DNA of 64,000 nucleotides from Paraglaciecola sp. MB-3u-78 (GCF_002835935.1 NZ_PJCF01000004.1:62001-126000), one strand, 5' to 3'; positions 10,956-21,619 are shown, numbered from the stretch's first letter. Numbers and translations are program-made. Notes: a model not told the origin generated them from the letters alone.

Positions 10956-11273
10956 TTAGCCCCAGAGTTTTTCCAACTGATAGAAACCCCGAGCTTCATC
11001 TTGCATTACATGCAAGACCACGTCACCTAGGTCTACTAACACCCAATCACCGGTTTCACGGCCTTCAATACTTAAAGGTGCTGTGCCAGCTTGTTTCGCT
11101 TCAACTACCACATTTTCGGCAATTGAAATAACATGACGTTTAGAATTACCCGAGCAAATTAACATGGTTTCGGTAACGGAAGATTTTTCTGCAACATCTA
11201 AATCAATGATGTCACGACCTTTTAAGTCTTCGACTTTTTCTATTACAAAGGCTTTTAACTGTTGGTGGTCCAA
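10956..11273 (-). CDS. rsfS: Ribosomal silencing factor RsfS
   Basis: RsfS (105 residues) blocks subunit joining by binding uL14. It shows the family segment LKGRDIIDLDVAEKSSVTETMLICSGNSKRHV and a C-terminal GDVVLHVMQDEARGFYQLEKLW. It sits between nadD and rlmH in the standard order. Confidence 0.96.
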   Translation of the reverse strand: MDHQQLKAFVIEKVEDLKGRDIIDLDVAEKSSVTETMLICSGNSKRHVISIAENVVVEAKQAGTAPLSIEGRETGDWVLVDLGDVVLHVMQDEARGFYQLEKLWG

Positions 11274-11319
11274 AGACTTTCCTTATGGTTGAATTTTATA
11301 CAATTGAATTTAACATAGT

Positions 11320-12015
11320 TTAACAGAAATCTGCTCTTGTCTGATAGAGCTTATGTTGTTGAATATAATCTATTATCTTCGGCGGCAAAAAAGAATCAAC
11401 TGATTGATTATTGGCTAGTTGTTGCCTGATTTTGCTAGATGACACTGTTAATGATTGAGTATTAGCCACATAGATATGTCCAGCGAGACGACTATGCAGA
11501 GCCATTGGGTTGAAAACTTGCCTTTTTTTTAGCAACTCTTGCAGTTGTGGCCCATGACGTTTTAAAGAATTATCAGTATTGCTGTTCAGTGTTTTTATTG
11601 ACTCTGCGTTTCTTTCACACACCACAAAATGGCAAAGGTCAAAGAGGGTGGGCCACTGGTGCCATGTAAATAAACTCTGCAAGGAGTCGGTGCCGATGAA
11701 AAAACACAAAGGTGTATTAGGCATTGCTTTGCGTATTTCTGTTAAGGAGTCGACACTAAAGGTGGGAATTCCCCGACTAATATCTCTAGGGTCTGCGTAA
11801 AATAAACCATGATCAGCACAAACCAGTTCTACCATCTTAAGCCTGTCTTCGCTTGAAGCAGCGGCTGGGTTTTTATGACTAGGGATGTAACAGGGCATCA
11901 AGGCCACTTTTTTGATATTAGCTTTTTCTGCCCCTTCCAACACTGGGTAAATATGCCCATTGTGAATGGGGTCGAAGGTGCCGCCAAAAATACCTAAAGG
12001 AGGAGTAAGTTGCAT
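11320..12015 (-). CDS. nadD: Nicotinate-nucleotide adenylyltransferase
   Basis: The protein (231 residues) makes deamido-NAD from nicotinate mononucleotide. It has the nucleotidyltransferase signature GIFGGTFDPIHNGHI, MPCYIPSHK, the FFIGTDSL region and the second motif VSSSKIRQQL near the C-terminus. It follows holA by 15 bp. Confidence 0.96.
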   Translation of the reverse strand: MQLTPPLGIFGGTFDPIHNGHIYPVLEGAEKANIKKVALMPCYIPSHKNPAAASSEDRLKMVELVCADHGLFYADPRDISRGIPTFSVDSLTEIRKAMPNTPLCFFIGTDSLQSLFTWHQWPTLFDLCHFVVCERNAESIKTLNSNTDNSLKRHGPQLQELLKKRQVFNPMALHSRLAGHIYVANTQSLTVSSSKIRQQLANNQSVDSFLPPKIIDYIQQHKLYQTRADFC

Positions 12016-12030
12016 ATAACTTAATAATTC

Positions 12031-13092
12031 CTAGTCTAAAATGCCATAGTCTAAAGGCACATTATTCAGTGAATAAGGAACAAATAGCAAACACAAATGG
12101 CATAACTCTACATAAGGACGGACAACCTGGGATTGTTTGATGGCGTTATCAAACTCAGTTAACTTGAGTTGTAGTGCTCGCATATGCTCTAAGGATAAAC
12201 GTTGCAACGCAGATTGATATAGAGATTGACGACTTTTCCAGATGCGGTGCTGATTCCAGTTAATCGTTTTCCCCTGCTGTCGGTCAAATAATATTGACTG
12301 CAAGGTTTGCCACTCGCGGGTCAAAGCCCAAACAATAATATTAGGCTCGACTCCTTCACTTTCTAACCGGTATAGCATTTTGACCGCTTTTTGAGCATCA
12401 CCGCTGAGCAACACATCGATTAAATGAAACACAGTGAATCTAGACTGATCAACAACCGCTTCTTCAACCTGTTCAAAGCTTGGATTGCCTTGGGGATAAA
12501 GCAGCATTAACTTTTGGATTTCTTGTTTGGCAGCGAGTAAATTACCTTCACAGTAGTCAACCAACAACTGCGAAATTTGCTGAGATGGCTGCATGCCTGC
12601 TACACGCATCTGGTTATTTAACCACTGATATAAGGCATTGCCTTCAAGAGGATAACAAGGCACATAAATAGCGTGTTTATCCACTGCTTTAAACCATTTG
12701 GTGTTTTGTACGTCTTTACCAATTTTGCTGCCATGTATCACAATCAGTACATCAGGATTAACCTGTTGCGCTAAGCTAGTTAATACTTTGCTACCTTCTG
12801 CACCAGGTTTCCCTGTAGGTAATTCGAGTTCAATGATTTGTCTGCTAGAAAACAACGATAAGGTTTGTGTAGCTTCAATCAGTGTATCCCAGCTAAATTG
12901 ACCGTCTGCCACTAAAGATTGGCGCTCGTCAAACCCTTGAGCTAAAGCTGCATTGCGAATTAACTCAATACATGCGAGTTTTTGTTGTGGCTCATCACCA
13001 AAAATCAGATAAAAAGGTTTTAGCTCTGAGGAGGCATCAAGATTAAACCGGTTTGGATAAACCTGCATTAGCCACCTGTAGTCTGTTGCCAA
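12031..13092 (-). CDS. holA: DNA polymerase III subunit delta
   Basis: The clamp-loader subunit (353 residues) opens the beta clamp. FYLIFGDEPQQKLACIELIRN marks the N-terminal domain, and LLVDYCEGNLLAAKQEIQKL and the FHLIDVLLSGD region follow. It overlaps the end of lptE by 25 bp, as expected in this gene order. Confidence 0.95.
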   Translation of the reverse strand: MATDYRWLMQVYPNRFNLDASSELKPFYLIFGDEPQQKLACIELIRNAALAQGFDERQSLVADGQFSWDTLIEATQTLSLFSSRQIIELELPTGKPGAEGSKVLTSLAQQVNPDVLIVIHGSKIGKDVQNTKWFKAVDKHAIYVPCYPLEGNALYQWLNNQMRVAGMQPSQQISQLLVDYCEGNLLAAKQEIQKLMLLYPQGNPSFEQVEEAVVDQSRFTVFHLIDVLLSGDAQKAVKMLYRLESEGVEPNIIVWALTREWQTLQSILFDRQQGKTINWNQHRIWKSRQSLYQSALQRLSLEHMRALQLKLTEFDNAIKQSQVVRPYVELCHLCLLFVPYSLNNVPLDYGILD

Positions 13093-13607
13093 TTAGCATA
13101 TGAGCTGGCAATTTGGCGGATGATACGATTAGCGGCTTCTTGACGCATTTCATTTTGGATCAAGTCCAACTCACGAGATTTTGCTAAGACTGCATCAGGG
13201 TCATCTTGGTATTCCCTTGTGACATCAAATTCTATCTCTTGGGGGTCTTGTGCAGGAAATTGGATCTGATATTTAATGGTATATACCAACTCGTATTCTG
13301 CTACTTGTCCGGTTGAAAAAAGCGACAATAATCGTCTTTCTAGTTGGTCGGATGTTAAATAAACAATGGCATCTACTTGTTCAGCGATTTGACTAGCACT
13401 GAGGGTATTATCCGAAACTTCTATATTAAACCCTTGTAGCTGTTTCCCCAAGATCCGGTGCAATTGGGTGTTTTTCTGTGCCGCTAATAATTGCAGTTGC
13501 TGAATGCCTGTGGGCAGCCCGTAATCACCACGTAACTTAAAGCCGCATCCTACTATTGTTAAAACAATAGTGAGGATACAAACATTTAAGAATATTCGTT
13601 GCAGCAC
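13068..13607 (-). CDS. lptE: LPS-assembly lipoprotein LptE
   Basis: The N-terminal signal has the lipobox IVGCGFKLRG, and the CGFKLRG segment is typical of LptE. The protein (179 residues) plugs the LptD barrel in the outer membrane for LPS export. It starts 1 bp after the leuS stop and overlaps holA, so it is in the leuS operon. Confidence 0.92.
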   Translation of the reverse strand: MLQRIFLNVCILTIVLTIVGCGFKLRGDYGLPTGIQQLQLLAAQKNTQLHRILGKQLQGFNIEVSDNTLSASQIAEQVDAIVYLTSDQLERRLLSLFSTGQVAEYELVYTIKYQIQFPAQDPQEIEFDVTREYQDDPDAVLAKSRELDLIQNEMRQEAANRIIRQIASSYANWQQTTGG

Positions 13608-13608
13608 C

Positions 13609-16212
13609 TTAATTCGCCACTATGTTGATTAATTTACCTGGTATATAGATGACTTTTCGAATGGTCTTGCCATCTGTATGTTGCTGCACATTTTGTTCGG
13701 CTAAACCCATGGATTCGACTTGTTCTTTCGTAGCATCTGCAGCGACAGTTATTTTAGCTCTGACTTTACCATTAACTTGCAGCACTATAAGTTTTTCGTC
13801 TTCCACCATAGCGTCAGCTTCGGCCACAGGCCATGGCGCGGTTTCTATTTCATCTTTATGACCCAAATCTTGGTACATCACATGACAAATGTGGGGTGCG
13901 ATAGGAGCAAGCAATAAGACTATTGCATTAATACCTTCGCGCAGTACAGCTAAGTCTTGCATCGACGTTTTGGGCGCTTTGTGTAAATGATTAAGCAATT
14001 CCATGGTGGCAGCAACCGCTGTGTTAAATGTCTGGCGTCGACCAATATCATCACTGACTTTTTCAATGGTTTTATGGATTAAACGTCTAAGGTTTTTCTG
14101 GGTGCTAGACAAGTTTGCTTTATCTAGAGCGGCTATTTCGCCTGCTTCGACATGCTCTTGTACTAAGTTCCAAAGACGTTTTACAAATCTGTGTGCACCT
14201 TCAACGCCAGAGTCAATCCACTCTAATGTTTGTTCAGGCGGCGCGGCAAACATAGTAAAGACGCGGATCGTATCAGCACCATATAAATCAATCACTTGTT
14301 GGGGATCGATGCCATTGTTTTTGGACTTAGACATTTTGATCATGCCGTGATGGATGACTTCCTTGCCGTCAGACTCAAGTACAGAGCTGATGATCCTGCC
14401 TTTATCGTCTTTTTCACTGATCACATCCGCAGGGTTAAACCACTCTTTTTTGCCTGCTGTATCTTCACGATAAAATGAATCCGCTAACACCATACCTTGA
14501 CATAATAAACGTTTGTAAGGCTCATCAGATTGAACCAAACCTTCGTCACGCAACAGTTTGTGGAAAAAACGTGAGTATAATAAATGTAAAATAGCGTGTT
14601 CTATTCCACCTACATATTGATCGACAGGTAACCAATAGTTGGCTTGTTCTGGATCTAACATGGCTTGGTCGTTTTGCGCACTGCAATATCGAGCGTAATA
14701 CCATGATGATTCCATAAAGGTATCAAAGGTATCCGTTTCTCTTAACGCCGGTTGACCCTGGTATTGGGTTTTTGCCCACTGAGGATCCGCTTTGATTGGA
14801 GAAATAACCCCATTCATTTGCACATCTTCTGGTAATTCGACGGGCAATTGCTCACTGGGTACAGGTACGGATTCGCCATTTTCTAAATTCAACATGGGGA
14901 TAGGGGTGCCCCAGTATCGCTGTCGTGATACGCCCCAATCTCGCAAACGATAATTGACTTTCTTTTTACCCATATTTTGGTCACTAAGGGTTTGTGCAAT
15001 TTTATCAAAGGCTTCCATTGACGTCAGCCCATTATATTCTCCTGAGTTAACCAATAGGCCTTTTTCCGTAAACGCCCCTTGGTTTACATCACACTCAACA
15101 GTACTTTGAGCATCGCCTTGAATAACTTGTTTTATTTCTAGAGCATATTTAGTGGCAAACTCCCAGTCACGTTGATCGTGCCCTGGTACCGCCATTACTG
15201 CACCTGAGCCATATCCCATTAATACAAAATTGGCTATCCAAACCGGTACCTTGTCACCTGTTAAAGGGTGAATAGCATAATAACCTGTGGCGCAGCCTTT
15301 CTTTTCCATGGTGGCCATATCAGCTTCGGCTACTTTGGTATTTTTGCATTCTTCAATAAAGGTGGCTAAATCACTGTTGGTTTTCGCCGCTTCTAATGCA
15401 ATGGGATGTTGCGCTGCAACGGCAACATAGGTCACCCCTAATAAGGTATCTGGCCGTGTGGTATACACATCAAAACTGGTTTGTTCTGCGACTGTTTGTT
15501 CCAGATTAAAGGTGATTTCTACGCCTTCTGAACGGCCAATCCAGTTTTTTTGCATGGCGCGTACTTGTTCTGGCCATTCTTCTAATTGTTCTAAATCGTT
15601 AACTAACTCTTCAGCGTAGTCGGTGATCTTAAGAAACCACTGAGGGATTTCTTTTTGTTCAACTAAGGCGCCAGAACGCCAACCGCGACCATCAATCACT
15701 TGCTCGTTAGCAAGAACCGTATGATCTATTGGATCCCAGTTAACAGTAGCGTTCTTTTTATAAACTAAACCTTTCTCGAATAGACGGGTAAAAAACCATT
15801 GTTCCCAGCGGTAATAATCTTTTTTGCAGGTGGCGATTTCGCGATCCCAGTCGTAACCAAACCCTAAGGTTTTTAATTGGGTTTTCATATACTCAATATT
15901 CGAGTAGGTCCATTTGGCTGGTGCAGTATTATTATTAAGGGCCGCGTTTTCAGCAGGTAAACCAAAAGCATCCCAACCCATTGGTTGCAGTACATTTTTA
16001 CCTAACATTCTTTGATAACGACTGATCACATCACCAATGGTGTAATTCCGCACATGACCCATATGCAAACGGCCACTTGGATAAGGGAACATAGAAAGAC
16101 AATAAAATTTTTCTTTATTAGCATCTTCAGTTGCTTTAAAGGTTTGCTGAGTTTCCCAATAGGCTTGAACCTCTTTTTCGATTTCTTGAGGTTGGTACTG
16201 TTTTTCGGCCAT
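13609..16212 (-). CDS. leuS: Leucyl-tRNA synthetase
   Basis: This class I synthetase (867 residues, normal length) has the HIGH-type motif [15 protein letters not shown], an editing domain (about residues 220-420, with the threonine-rich [13 protein letters not shown]), the KMSKS loop in [11 protein letters not shown], and the C-terminal KVRAKITV domain. It is the first gene of the minus-strand operon, so its promoter should lie between 16213 and 16552. Confidence 0.98.
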   Translation of the reverse strand: MAEKQYQPQEIEKEVQAYWETQQTFKATEDANKEKFYCLSMFPYPSGRLHMGHVRNYTIGDVISRYQRMLGKNVLQPMGWDAFGLPAENAALNNNTAPAKWTYSNIEYMKTQLKTLGFGYDWDREIATCKKDYYRWEQWFFTRLFEKGLVYKKNATVNWDPIDHTVLANEQVIDGRGWRSGALVEQKEIPQWFLKITDYAEELVNDLEQLEEWPEQVRAMQKNWIGRSEGVEITFNLEQTVAEQTSFDVYTTRPDTLLGVTYVAVAAQHPIALEAAKTNSDLATFIEECKNTKVAEADMATMEKKGCATGYYAIHPLTGDKVPVWIANFVLMGYGSGAVMAVPGHDQRDWEFATKYALEIKQVIQGDAQSTVECDVNQGAFTEKGLLVNSGEYNGLTSMEAFDKIAQTLSDQNMGKKKVNYRLRDWGVSRQRYWGTPIPMLNLENGESVPVPSEQLPVELPEDVQMNGVISPIKADPQWAKTQYQGQPALRETDTFDTFMESSWYYARYCSAQNDQAMLDPEQANYWLPVDQYVGGIEHAILHLLYSRFFHKLLRDEGLVQSDEPYKRLLCQGMVLADSFYREDTAGKKEWFNPADVISEKDDKGRIISSVLESDGKEVIHHGMIKMSKSKNNGIDPQQVIDLYGADTIRVFTMFAAPPEQTLEWIDSGVEGAHRFVKRLWNLVQEHVEAGEIAALDKANLSSTQKNLRRLIHKTIEKVSDDIGRRQTFNTAVAATMELLNHLHKAPKTSMQDLAVLREGINAIVLLLAPIAPHICHVMYQDLGHKDEIETAPWPVAEADAMVEDEKLIVLQVNGKVRAKITVAADATKEQVESMGLAEQNVQQHTDGKTIRKVIYIPGKLINIVAN

Positions 16213-16552
16213 TAAAAAAGATTTCCGTGACTAGAGGGATAAGGTCAAAAAGACCCTAAACAATGATATGAAATTTAGCTAGTTAGAATACCTTAGCGTA
16301 TCCCTTGCTAACAATAGTAAATACGTGATTTATCGAGCTTATTCTGAAGTTTTTAGATATATTTAGGCTTTTGGATCCTAAAGGTTAAATTTTAACCGAT
16401 TAAAAAAATCCTAGTTGTTTATAGATATTCCATTTTATTTGTATTAAAAATAGTCAGTTCTCTATATTCTTTTCGTATCCGTTTGACAGCCTGATGTTTA
16501 CAGGTTTCACTCATTGGTATATTCCTAATTTGTCGTAATTAAGTCTTTTAAC
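16213..16552. other. Intergenic region between divergent leuS and Lon-like gene
   Basis: These 340 bp are AT-rich and must contain both divergent promoters. They include the 15-bp palindrome GGTTAAATTTTAACC (16383-16397) and a TTGACA hexamer (about 16482-16487) on the plus strand. No leader ORF or riboswitch-like structure is evident. Confidence 0.5.
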
Positions 16553-18940
16553 ATGCAAAGTAAATATGCCTTACATCTGCAGCAGCTGACTGCAAAACCC
16601 AGTAGACGATTGATTAATCAAGCGTTAAAAGATCAGCAAGCTTTACATTCGACTTTTATCGGTCAAGACCGGGCTCGTGACGCTTTATCCTTTGGTTTAG
16701 GTATAGCAGCACGAGGATACAATCTTTATGTAATGGGTGAACAAGCCACAGGGCGCTTTACCTTAGTACATGAATTTATTGATAAATACGTGAATAAAAC
16801 GGTCACACCTGATGATTGGTGTTATATCAATAATTTTGAAGATGAACGTGAACCTTTTTCATTGAAGTTACCAGCAGGTGAAAGTAAAAAGCTGGTTAGA
16901 GACATGGAAAACTTGATTGATGAATTATTAGATACCTTTCCCGCGGCATTTGATAACCCAGGATATCAGCGCAAAAAAGCCGCCATCACCCGTGAATTTG
17001 ATCAAGGTTACGACAAAGCGATTGATGAAGTGGAACAACAAGCGCAACAACAAAATGTCGCCTTGTGTGAAGACGGTGGCACTATTACATTTTCGCCGAT
17101 TATTGATGGCATACCAGTTACTGATGCTGATTTTGCTAAAGCCTCAGATCAACAGCGTCAACATTATTATCAATTAATTGATGAACTTGAAGACAAATTA
17201 AGCGAAGCGTTAATCGAATTACCCAAATGGAAACGTGCCACAGCTGAAAAACTCAGGTCCTTAAAAAAAGAAACGGCAGAGCAGGGGATCAGGCCCTTAC
17301 TAAAAGATCTAGAACACAAGTATTCATCTGACTTGGCTATCTTAAAATTTTTACGGCAACTTAAATCACATTTGGTCGAAACCGTGGTTGAAGTCTTAGC
17401 TGACGATAAAAAAGACGATAAACATGACGAGTACGATAAACGTGCCATTTTAGAAGAACAATATTTACCCAATGTGATTGTTTCCCATGAGTTAAATAGT
17501 GGCTCTCCAGTCATATATGAGCCCAATCCCACCCATCAAAATTTGTTTGGTCGGGTTGAATATACCAATATTCAAGGTTCGGTTTTTACCAACTATCGGA
17601 TGATCCGCCCTGGTGCGATGCACCGCGCTAATGGTGGATACTTGCTACTAGATGTGGACAAACTTATTGATCAACCTTATGTATGGGAAACTCTCAAGTT
17701 AGTCTTAAAGTTTGGTTCCCTTAAAATGGACTTGCCGCAACATGATGTGGGTATGGTGAATTCCATCACGCTCAATCCACAACAAATACCTATAGATGTC
17801 AAAGTGATATTATTAGGTTCCCGTGACTTGTATTACACCTTGCAAGATTACGACGATGAGTTTTATGAGTTGTTTAGGGTCTTGGTCGATTTTGATCATG
17901 AAATTCTCTTGGATAAAAAGACCTTATTTGATTTTGTCGGCCGGGTAAGAATTCAAATTAAAGAACTGGGCTTGCAGAGTATTTCGGCCAAAGCTATGTA
18001 TCGTTTAGTGGAATACAGTTTACGCTTGGCAGAACATCAACAACGCTTATCTGCACGCTTTTCAGATGTGATTGAACTTCTCCATGAAGCCGACTTTTTT
18101 TGCAGAAAGCAAAATGCTCAAGAACTGGATGTGACCCACATCGAAGATGCTTTAGCTGCCAAGACTCATCGTACTGGTCGTGTTAGTGAAGCCGTATTAG
18201 ACGATATTAAACAAGGCCAAATTCTCATTGCGACACAAGGTGTCGATGTAGGCAAAGTCAATGGTTTAACGGTACTGGAAATTGGCGATAGTATGCTTGG
18301 AACGCCTGCGCGGATTACTTCGACGGTTTATGCGGGTTCTAATGGTGTGGTAGATATCGAACGTGAAGTTGAATTCGGTCAACCCAGCCACTCTAAAGGG
18401 GTGATGTTATTAACGGGGTATTTGGGTCATAAATATGCTCAATTATTTCCATTAACCTTATCTGCGAATATTGCCATTGAGCAGTCTTATGGTCACATTG
18501 ACGGTGATAGTGCTTCGTTAGCAGAATTAGTCGCGCTGATATCTGCTTTAACTAAAATGCCTGTTCGTCAAGATTTAGCCATTACCGGCTCAATCAATCA
18601 ATATGGTCAAGTTCAGTCTGTGGGCGGAGTGAATGAAAAAATAGAGGGATTCTTTAAACTCTGCCAACATCGCGGATTAACGGGTAAACAAGGGGTGATT
18701 ATTCCCAAGTCTAATCAAGTCAATCTTATGCTTGATAAAGAAGTGTTGGCGGCAGTAAAAGCACAAAAGTTTTACATTTGTGTGGTGGAAACGGTTGATG
18801 ATGCCTTGGAATTGTTGATGGATAAAGATGCGGGTGTGCATAATAGTAAAGGCCGCTATCCCAAAGGTTCGGTTAACTACATGGCGGTTTCAAGCTTACT
18901 CAATATTGCAAATATAGTGGCGGGCGCTGATGATGATTAA
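16553..18940 (+). CDS. Lon-like ATP-dependent protease (LonB/YcbZ type)
   Basis: The protein (795 residues) has an N-terminal AAA-like region whose Walker A is degenerate (GEQATGRF), a long coiled-coil insert (about residues 120-300), a second ATPase segment with HRANGGYLLLDVDKL, and a C-terminal Lon protease domain. The catalytic serine is in HIDGDSASLAELVALISAL and the catalytic lysine in VNEKIEGFFKLC. It resembles E. coli YcbZ/LonH rather than classical Lon. It stands alone, divergent from leuS. Substrates are not predictable from the sequence. Confidence 0.9.
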   Translation: MQSKYALHLQQLTAKPSRRLINQALKDQQALHSTFIGQDRARDALSFGLGIAARGYNLYVMGEQATGRFTLVHEFIDKYVNKTVTPDDWCYINNFEDEREPFSLKLPAGESKKLVRDMENLIDELLDTFPAAFDNPGYQRKKAAITREFDQGYDKAIDEVEQQAQQQNVALCEDGGTITFSPIIDGIPVTDADFAKASDQQRQHYYQLIDELEDKLSEALIELPKWKRATAEKLRSLKKETAEQGIRPLLKDLEHKYSSDLAILKFLRQLKSHLVETVVEVLADDKKDDKHDEYDKRAILEEQYLPNVIVSHELNSGSPVIYEPNPTHQNLFGRVEYTNIQGSVFTNYRMIRPGAMHRANGGYLLLDVDKLIDQPYVWETLKLVLKFGSLKMDLPQHDVGMVNSITLNPQQIPIDVKVILLGSRDLYYTLQDYDDEFYELFRVLVDFDHEILLDKKTLFDFVGRVRIQIKELGLQSISAKAMYRLVEYSLRLAEHQQRLSARFSDVIELLHEADFFCRKQNAQELDVTHIEDALAAKTHRTGRVSEAVLDDIKQGQILIATQGVDVGKVNGLTVLEIGDSMLGTPARITSTVYAGSNGVVDIEREVEFGQPSHSKGVMLLTGYLGHKYAQLFPLTLSANIAIEQSYGHIDGDSASLAELVALISALTKMPVRQDLAITGSINQYGQVQSVGGVNEKIEGFFKLCQHRGLTGKQGVIIPKSNQVNLMLDKEVLAAVKAQKFYICVVETVDDALELLMDKDAGVHNSKGRYPKGSVNYMAVSSLLNIANIVAGADDD

Positions 18941-19038
18941 GTTCAACTATACCCAATACCTTGAGTGTAAACTCTCAACAGTGAAGCATTATTCTGTTAG
19001 GATCTTGTCATTAATTTTTTATTTTATAAGATCACAGT

Positions 19039-19542
19039 ATGAAAATTGCAAAAGGCACAGTTGTACAGTTCCACTATCGAATCAAAGATTTAGACGGCAA
19101 AGAATTAGAGTCTAATTTTAGCGATCAAGCCGTTGCTTATCTGCATGGTTATAACAATATGATGCCGGGTATCGAAAAGTCTTTAGAGTCTATGTCAAAA
19201 GGTGACTTGCTTGAAGCGGAGCTGGAAGCCGAGGAAACCTACGGTGAAATCCAAGCCGACAGCGAACAACGTATATCGGTTAAACATTTGCTAGGTGCAG
19301 ATAAAACTGCAGAAAAAAAACCAAAATGGAAAGCGGGTATGACAGCTGTAGTGAACACCGAGCAAGGTCACCGTGAAGTGACAATTGTGAAAGTGGGCAA
19401 ATTTATGGTGACGATAGATACCAATCATCCATTAGCGGGTAAAACCTTACAATTTGAATTTCAAGTTGAAGATGTGCGCGTAGCAAGCGATGAAGAAATT
19501 GAGCATGGTCATGCCCATGGCGATGGTGGTCACCACCATTAG
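19039..19542 (+). CDS. slyD: FKBP-type peptidyl-prolyl isomerase, SlyD-like
   Basis: The protein (167 residues) has an FKBP fold interrupted by an insert-in-flap chaperone domain: VVQFHYRIKDLDGKELESNF, then LHGYNNMMPGIEKSLESM and HPLAGKTLQFEFQVEDVR. The C-terminus ends in a short histidine-rich metal-binding tail (GHAHGDGGHHH), typical of SlyD. It acts as a cytoplasmic folding helper and possibly in nickel handling. Confidence 0.9.
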   Translation: MKIAKGTVVQFHYRIKDLDGKELESNFSDQAVAYLHGYNNMMPGIEKSLESMSKGDLLEAELEAEETYGEIQADSEQRISVKHLLGADKTAEKKPKWKAGMTAVVNTEQGHREVTIVKVGKFMVTIDTNHPLAGKTLQFEFQVEDVRVASDEEIEHGHAHGDGGHHH

Positions 19543-19548
19543 TTCATT

Positions 19549-19570
19549 TGTTGACTCCCCCGAGTCAACA
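19549..19570. terminator. Hairpin between convergent slyD and GGDEF genes
   Basis: The perfect 9-bp stem TGTTGACTC/GAGTCAACA has a 4-C loop. It lies in the gap between two convergent stop codons. There is no clear U-tract, so it is a weak terminator candidate. Confidence 0.5.
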
Positions 19571-19574
19571 GACC

Positions 19575-21320
19575 TTATGTATCAAAAGCGAAAGAATTCG
19601 TTTGGAAGTTGAATACTTGATTACGCCCTAAATCTTTAGACTGATATAGGGCTCTATCGGCCCCAGCAAATAATTTGGTAAATTCATAACCACAAACGGA
19701 TGCATCAGACACACCAAAACTTGCGGTTAATGTGAACTGATGTCCAGTTGCTGAGGTGTCAATTTTTTCAATCTCTTTGCGGCATTTTTCAGCTATATGT
19801 GCGGCTAAATGATTGCCACAACCCGCTAACAATATCCCAAACTCCTCGCCGCCTAAACGACCCATTATATCATTTTTACGACAGGCTAATTTTGCCGCAT
19901 TTACTGCCATTTTAAGGGCTTCATCACCCACTAGGTGACCATAGCTATCATTAATTTTCTTAAAATAATCCAAATCAAAAATCACAAAACTAACGGGTTG
20001 ATTGGTTTTTTTGCAAAGCTCAATTGCTGAAAAAGCTAATTGTGCAAAATAATGGCGATTGGCAATACCGGTTAATTCATCGGTCTGAGCAAAATAACGC
20101 ATTCTAAGATAGACTTTTCTATTTTTATAAGCCCATAAAATAAACACAACTAAGGCCAAAGATAATAACGCTAAAATCAAAAGTCTGTTGTGTGCGGATT
20201 CTTTGTCTAGCAGCACTTGAGTTTTTAGTAACGCATTTTCATTATCTAAAATGGCGATTTGAGTGTTTATTTGTATTACGTTAAGTTTTGCTTTTTGAAT
20301 GGCAAGTAATTTTGCATTATTTTGGTCTAGCTGGATTTGACTCGCTGTAGAATATCTTTTGTAGTAATAAAAAGCTTGAGCATAATCCTGGCGATGTTCA
20401 TTAACCTCTGCAAGCACTTTATAAGCAGTGGTCATAGCGGGTTGATATTGATGTTGCTCTTCAGTATCTATTAGTCTTTGGGCAAGTACTTCGGCACTAG
20501 AATCATTTTGTACTGCCATGTAGCTTTTCGCTAATAAGCTGTAAAAACCAGCTATCAGTGCTTGATATCGGGTTTCATTAATACTCGAAATATTACTTTC
20601 TAGTAATTCAACAGCTTTTTGAGGGGAATTTAGCGCTAAATGATATTCGGCGAAATAAACATTAATACCTTGTAGAGCAACTGGCTCATTTGCTATTGCA
20701 CAAAGCTTTGACGCTCTTTCAAAATATATGGTACTAATTTCATTGATTGATGTCTTAATTTGACTGTTGAGTAACTCTGCAGAAGTTAGACACCTAAACC
20801 TTGGGGAGACATCAGTGTTTAATAAATCTTTAGCTATATTTTTGGCTAGCTCATATTCACCAATATTATTGTAAAAATTTAGAATGTTATACTTAATAAG
20901 CCCAATTTTGGTGTTTTTGGGATTTAAGTCTGGCTCAAGATAGGCAAATAAAAGGTTTACGGTTTGTAAGGCATTTAGCCAATCGTTTGAGGTGGCATAT
21001 ACACTTAATAAAGTACCTAGTGCTCTCACTTTAATATCTATATTTTTACTTTCTTCTGATAATTTATTTAAAGAAAATTTTGCTTTTTGTACATTTCCGT
21101 TTATGAACAAGTTGTATGCTTTTAAATACTGAAATAGATCTCGTTCGTTAGCATCAAGTTGAGCTTCATCAATATTATCAAGTATAATTTGTGACTGTTC
21201 TGGGTCAGATAACCTTAATTCATCAGCTTTAGCTATTTGCATAGAAAAGCGCCCGCCAGCGTTTGAATCACGCACGGACACTAAAATTAAGAATAGGAGT
21301 ATTAATCTTAAAAAATTAAT
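19575..21320 (-). CDS. TPR-containing membrane diguanylate cyclase (GGDEF)
   Basis: The long N-terminal part is made of TPR-like helices. A membrane segment follows (LLILALLSLALVVFILWAYKN, about residues 365-385 from the GTG), then a C-terminal GGDEF domain with FDLDYFKKINDSYGHLVGDEAL and an active GGEEF signature, so it should make cyclic di-GMP. The first GTG (21281) would leave out an in-frame hydrophobic run (FLRLILLFLILVSV) that looks like a signal peptide. The only in-frame start before the upstream stop is ATT at 21320, with AAGG about 9 bases ahead. The boundary is therefore uncertain. It lies 44 bp after the candidate borosin precursor on the same strand. Confidence 0.82.
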   Translation of the reverse strand: MNFLRLILLFLILVSVRDSNAGGRFSMQIAKADELRLSDPEQSQIILDNIDEAQLDANERDLFQYLKAYNLFINGNVQKAKFSLNKLSEESKNIDIKVRALGTLLSVYATSNDWLNALQTVNLLFAYLEPDLNPKNTKIGLIKYNILNFYNNIGEYELAKNIAKDLLNTDVSPRFRCLTSAELLNSQIKTSINEISTIYFERASKLCAIANEPVALQGINVYFAEYHLALNSPQKAVELLESNISSINETRYQALIAGFYSLLAKSYMAVQNDSSAEVLAQRLIDTEEQHQYQPAMTTAYKVLAEVNEHRQDYAQAFYYYKRYSTASQIQLDQNNAKLLAIQKAKLNVIQINTQIAILDNENALLKTQVLLDKESAHNRLLILALLSLALVVFILWAYKNRKVYLRMRYFAQTDELTGIANRHYFAQLAFSAIELCKKTNQPVSFVIFDLDYFKKINDSYGHLVGDEALKMAVNAAKLACRKNDIMGRLGGEEFGILLAGCGNHLAAHIAEKCRKEIEKIDTSATGHQFTLTASFGVSDASVCGYEFTKLFAGADRALYQSKDLGRNQVFNFQTNSFAFDT

Positions 21321-21364
21321 TTAATTTAACCTTACTTTGAATTTGTTAATAACATGTTGTATTT

Positions 21365-21574
21365 TTAAGACTGTTTTTCTTCTGGCTCTTTTTCTTCTTC
21401 TGGTTCTTTTTCTTCTGACTCTTTTTCGTCTGGAACGCTAATGAGCTCTATTGCATTAAAAGTATTCGCCTTACTAATTATGTCTTCAAGAGTTTCTTTA
21501 TCCTGTGCACTCAAAAGGCTTGGGTCAAATGACGCATCAGCGCCTAGTTTTTCAAGTAATGTAATAGCGGTCAA
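21365..21574 (-). CDS. Candidate split-borosin precursor peptide
   Basis: This 69-residue ORF starts with TTG and has a good ribosome site (AAGGA, 7 bases away). It lies 45 bp downstream of the borosin-type N-methyltransferase. The first 45 residues look like a small helical recognition domain (LLEKLGADASFDP, then LSAQDKETLEDIISKAN), recalling the short binding domain of Shewanella SonA. A hydrophobic patch, IELISVP, follows at 42-48; in SonA the methylated core is a comparable LVIS-type stretch near the C-terminus. The tail is almost only Glu, Lys and Pro in repeated units (KEPEEEKEPEE). The precursor role is inferred from position, size and architecture. It could instead be an unrelated small acidic protein. 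Confidence 0.62.
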   Translation of the reverse strand: MTAITLLEKLGADASFDPSLLSAQDKETLEDIISKANTFNAIELISVPDEKESEEKEPEEEKEPEEKQS

Positions 21575-21619
21575 AATAGTTCCTTTTTTATCAAGTTGAA
21601 AAGTGCTTGTGTAAACCTA

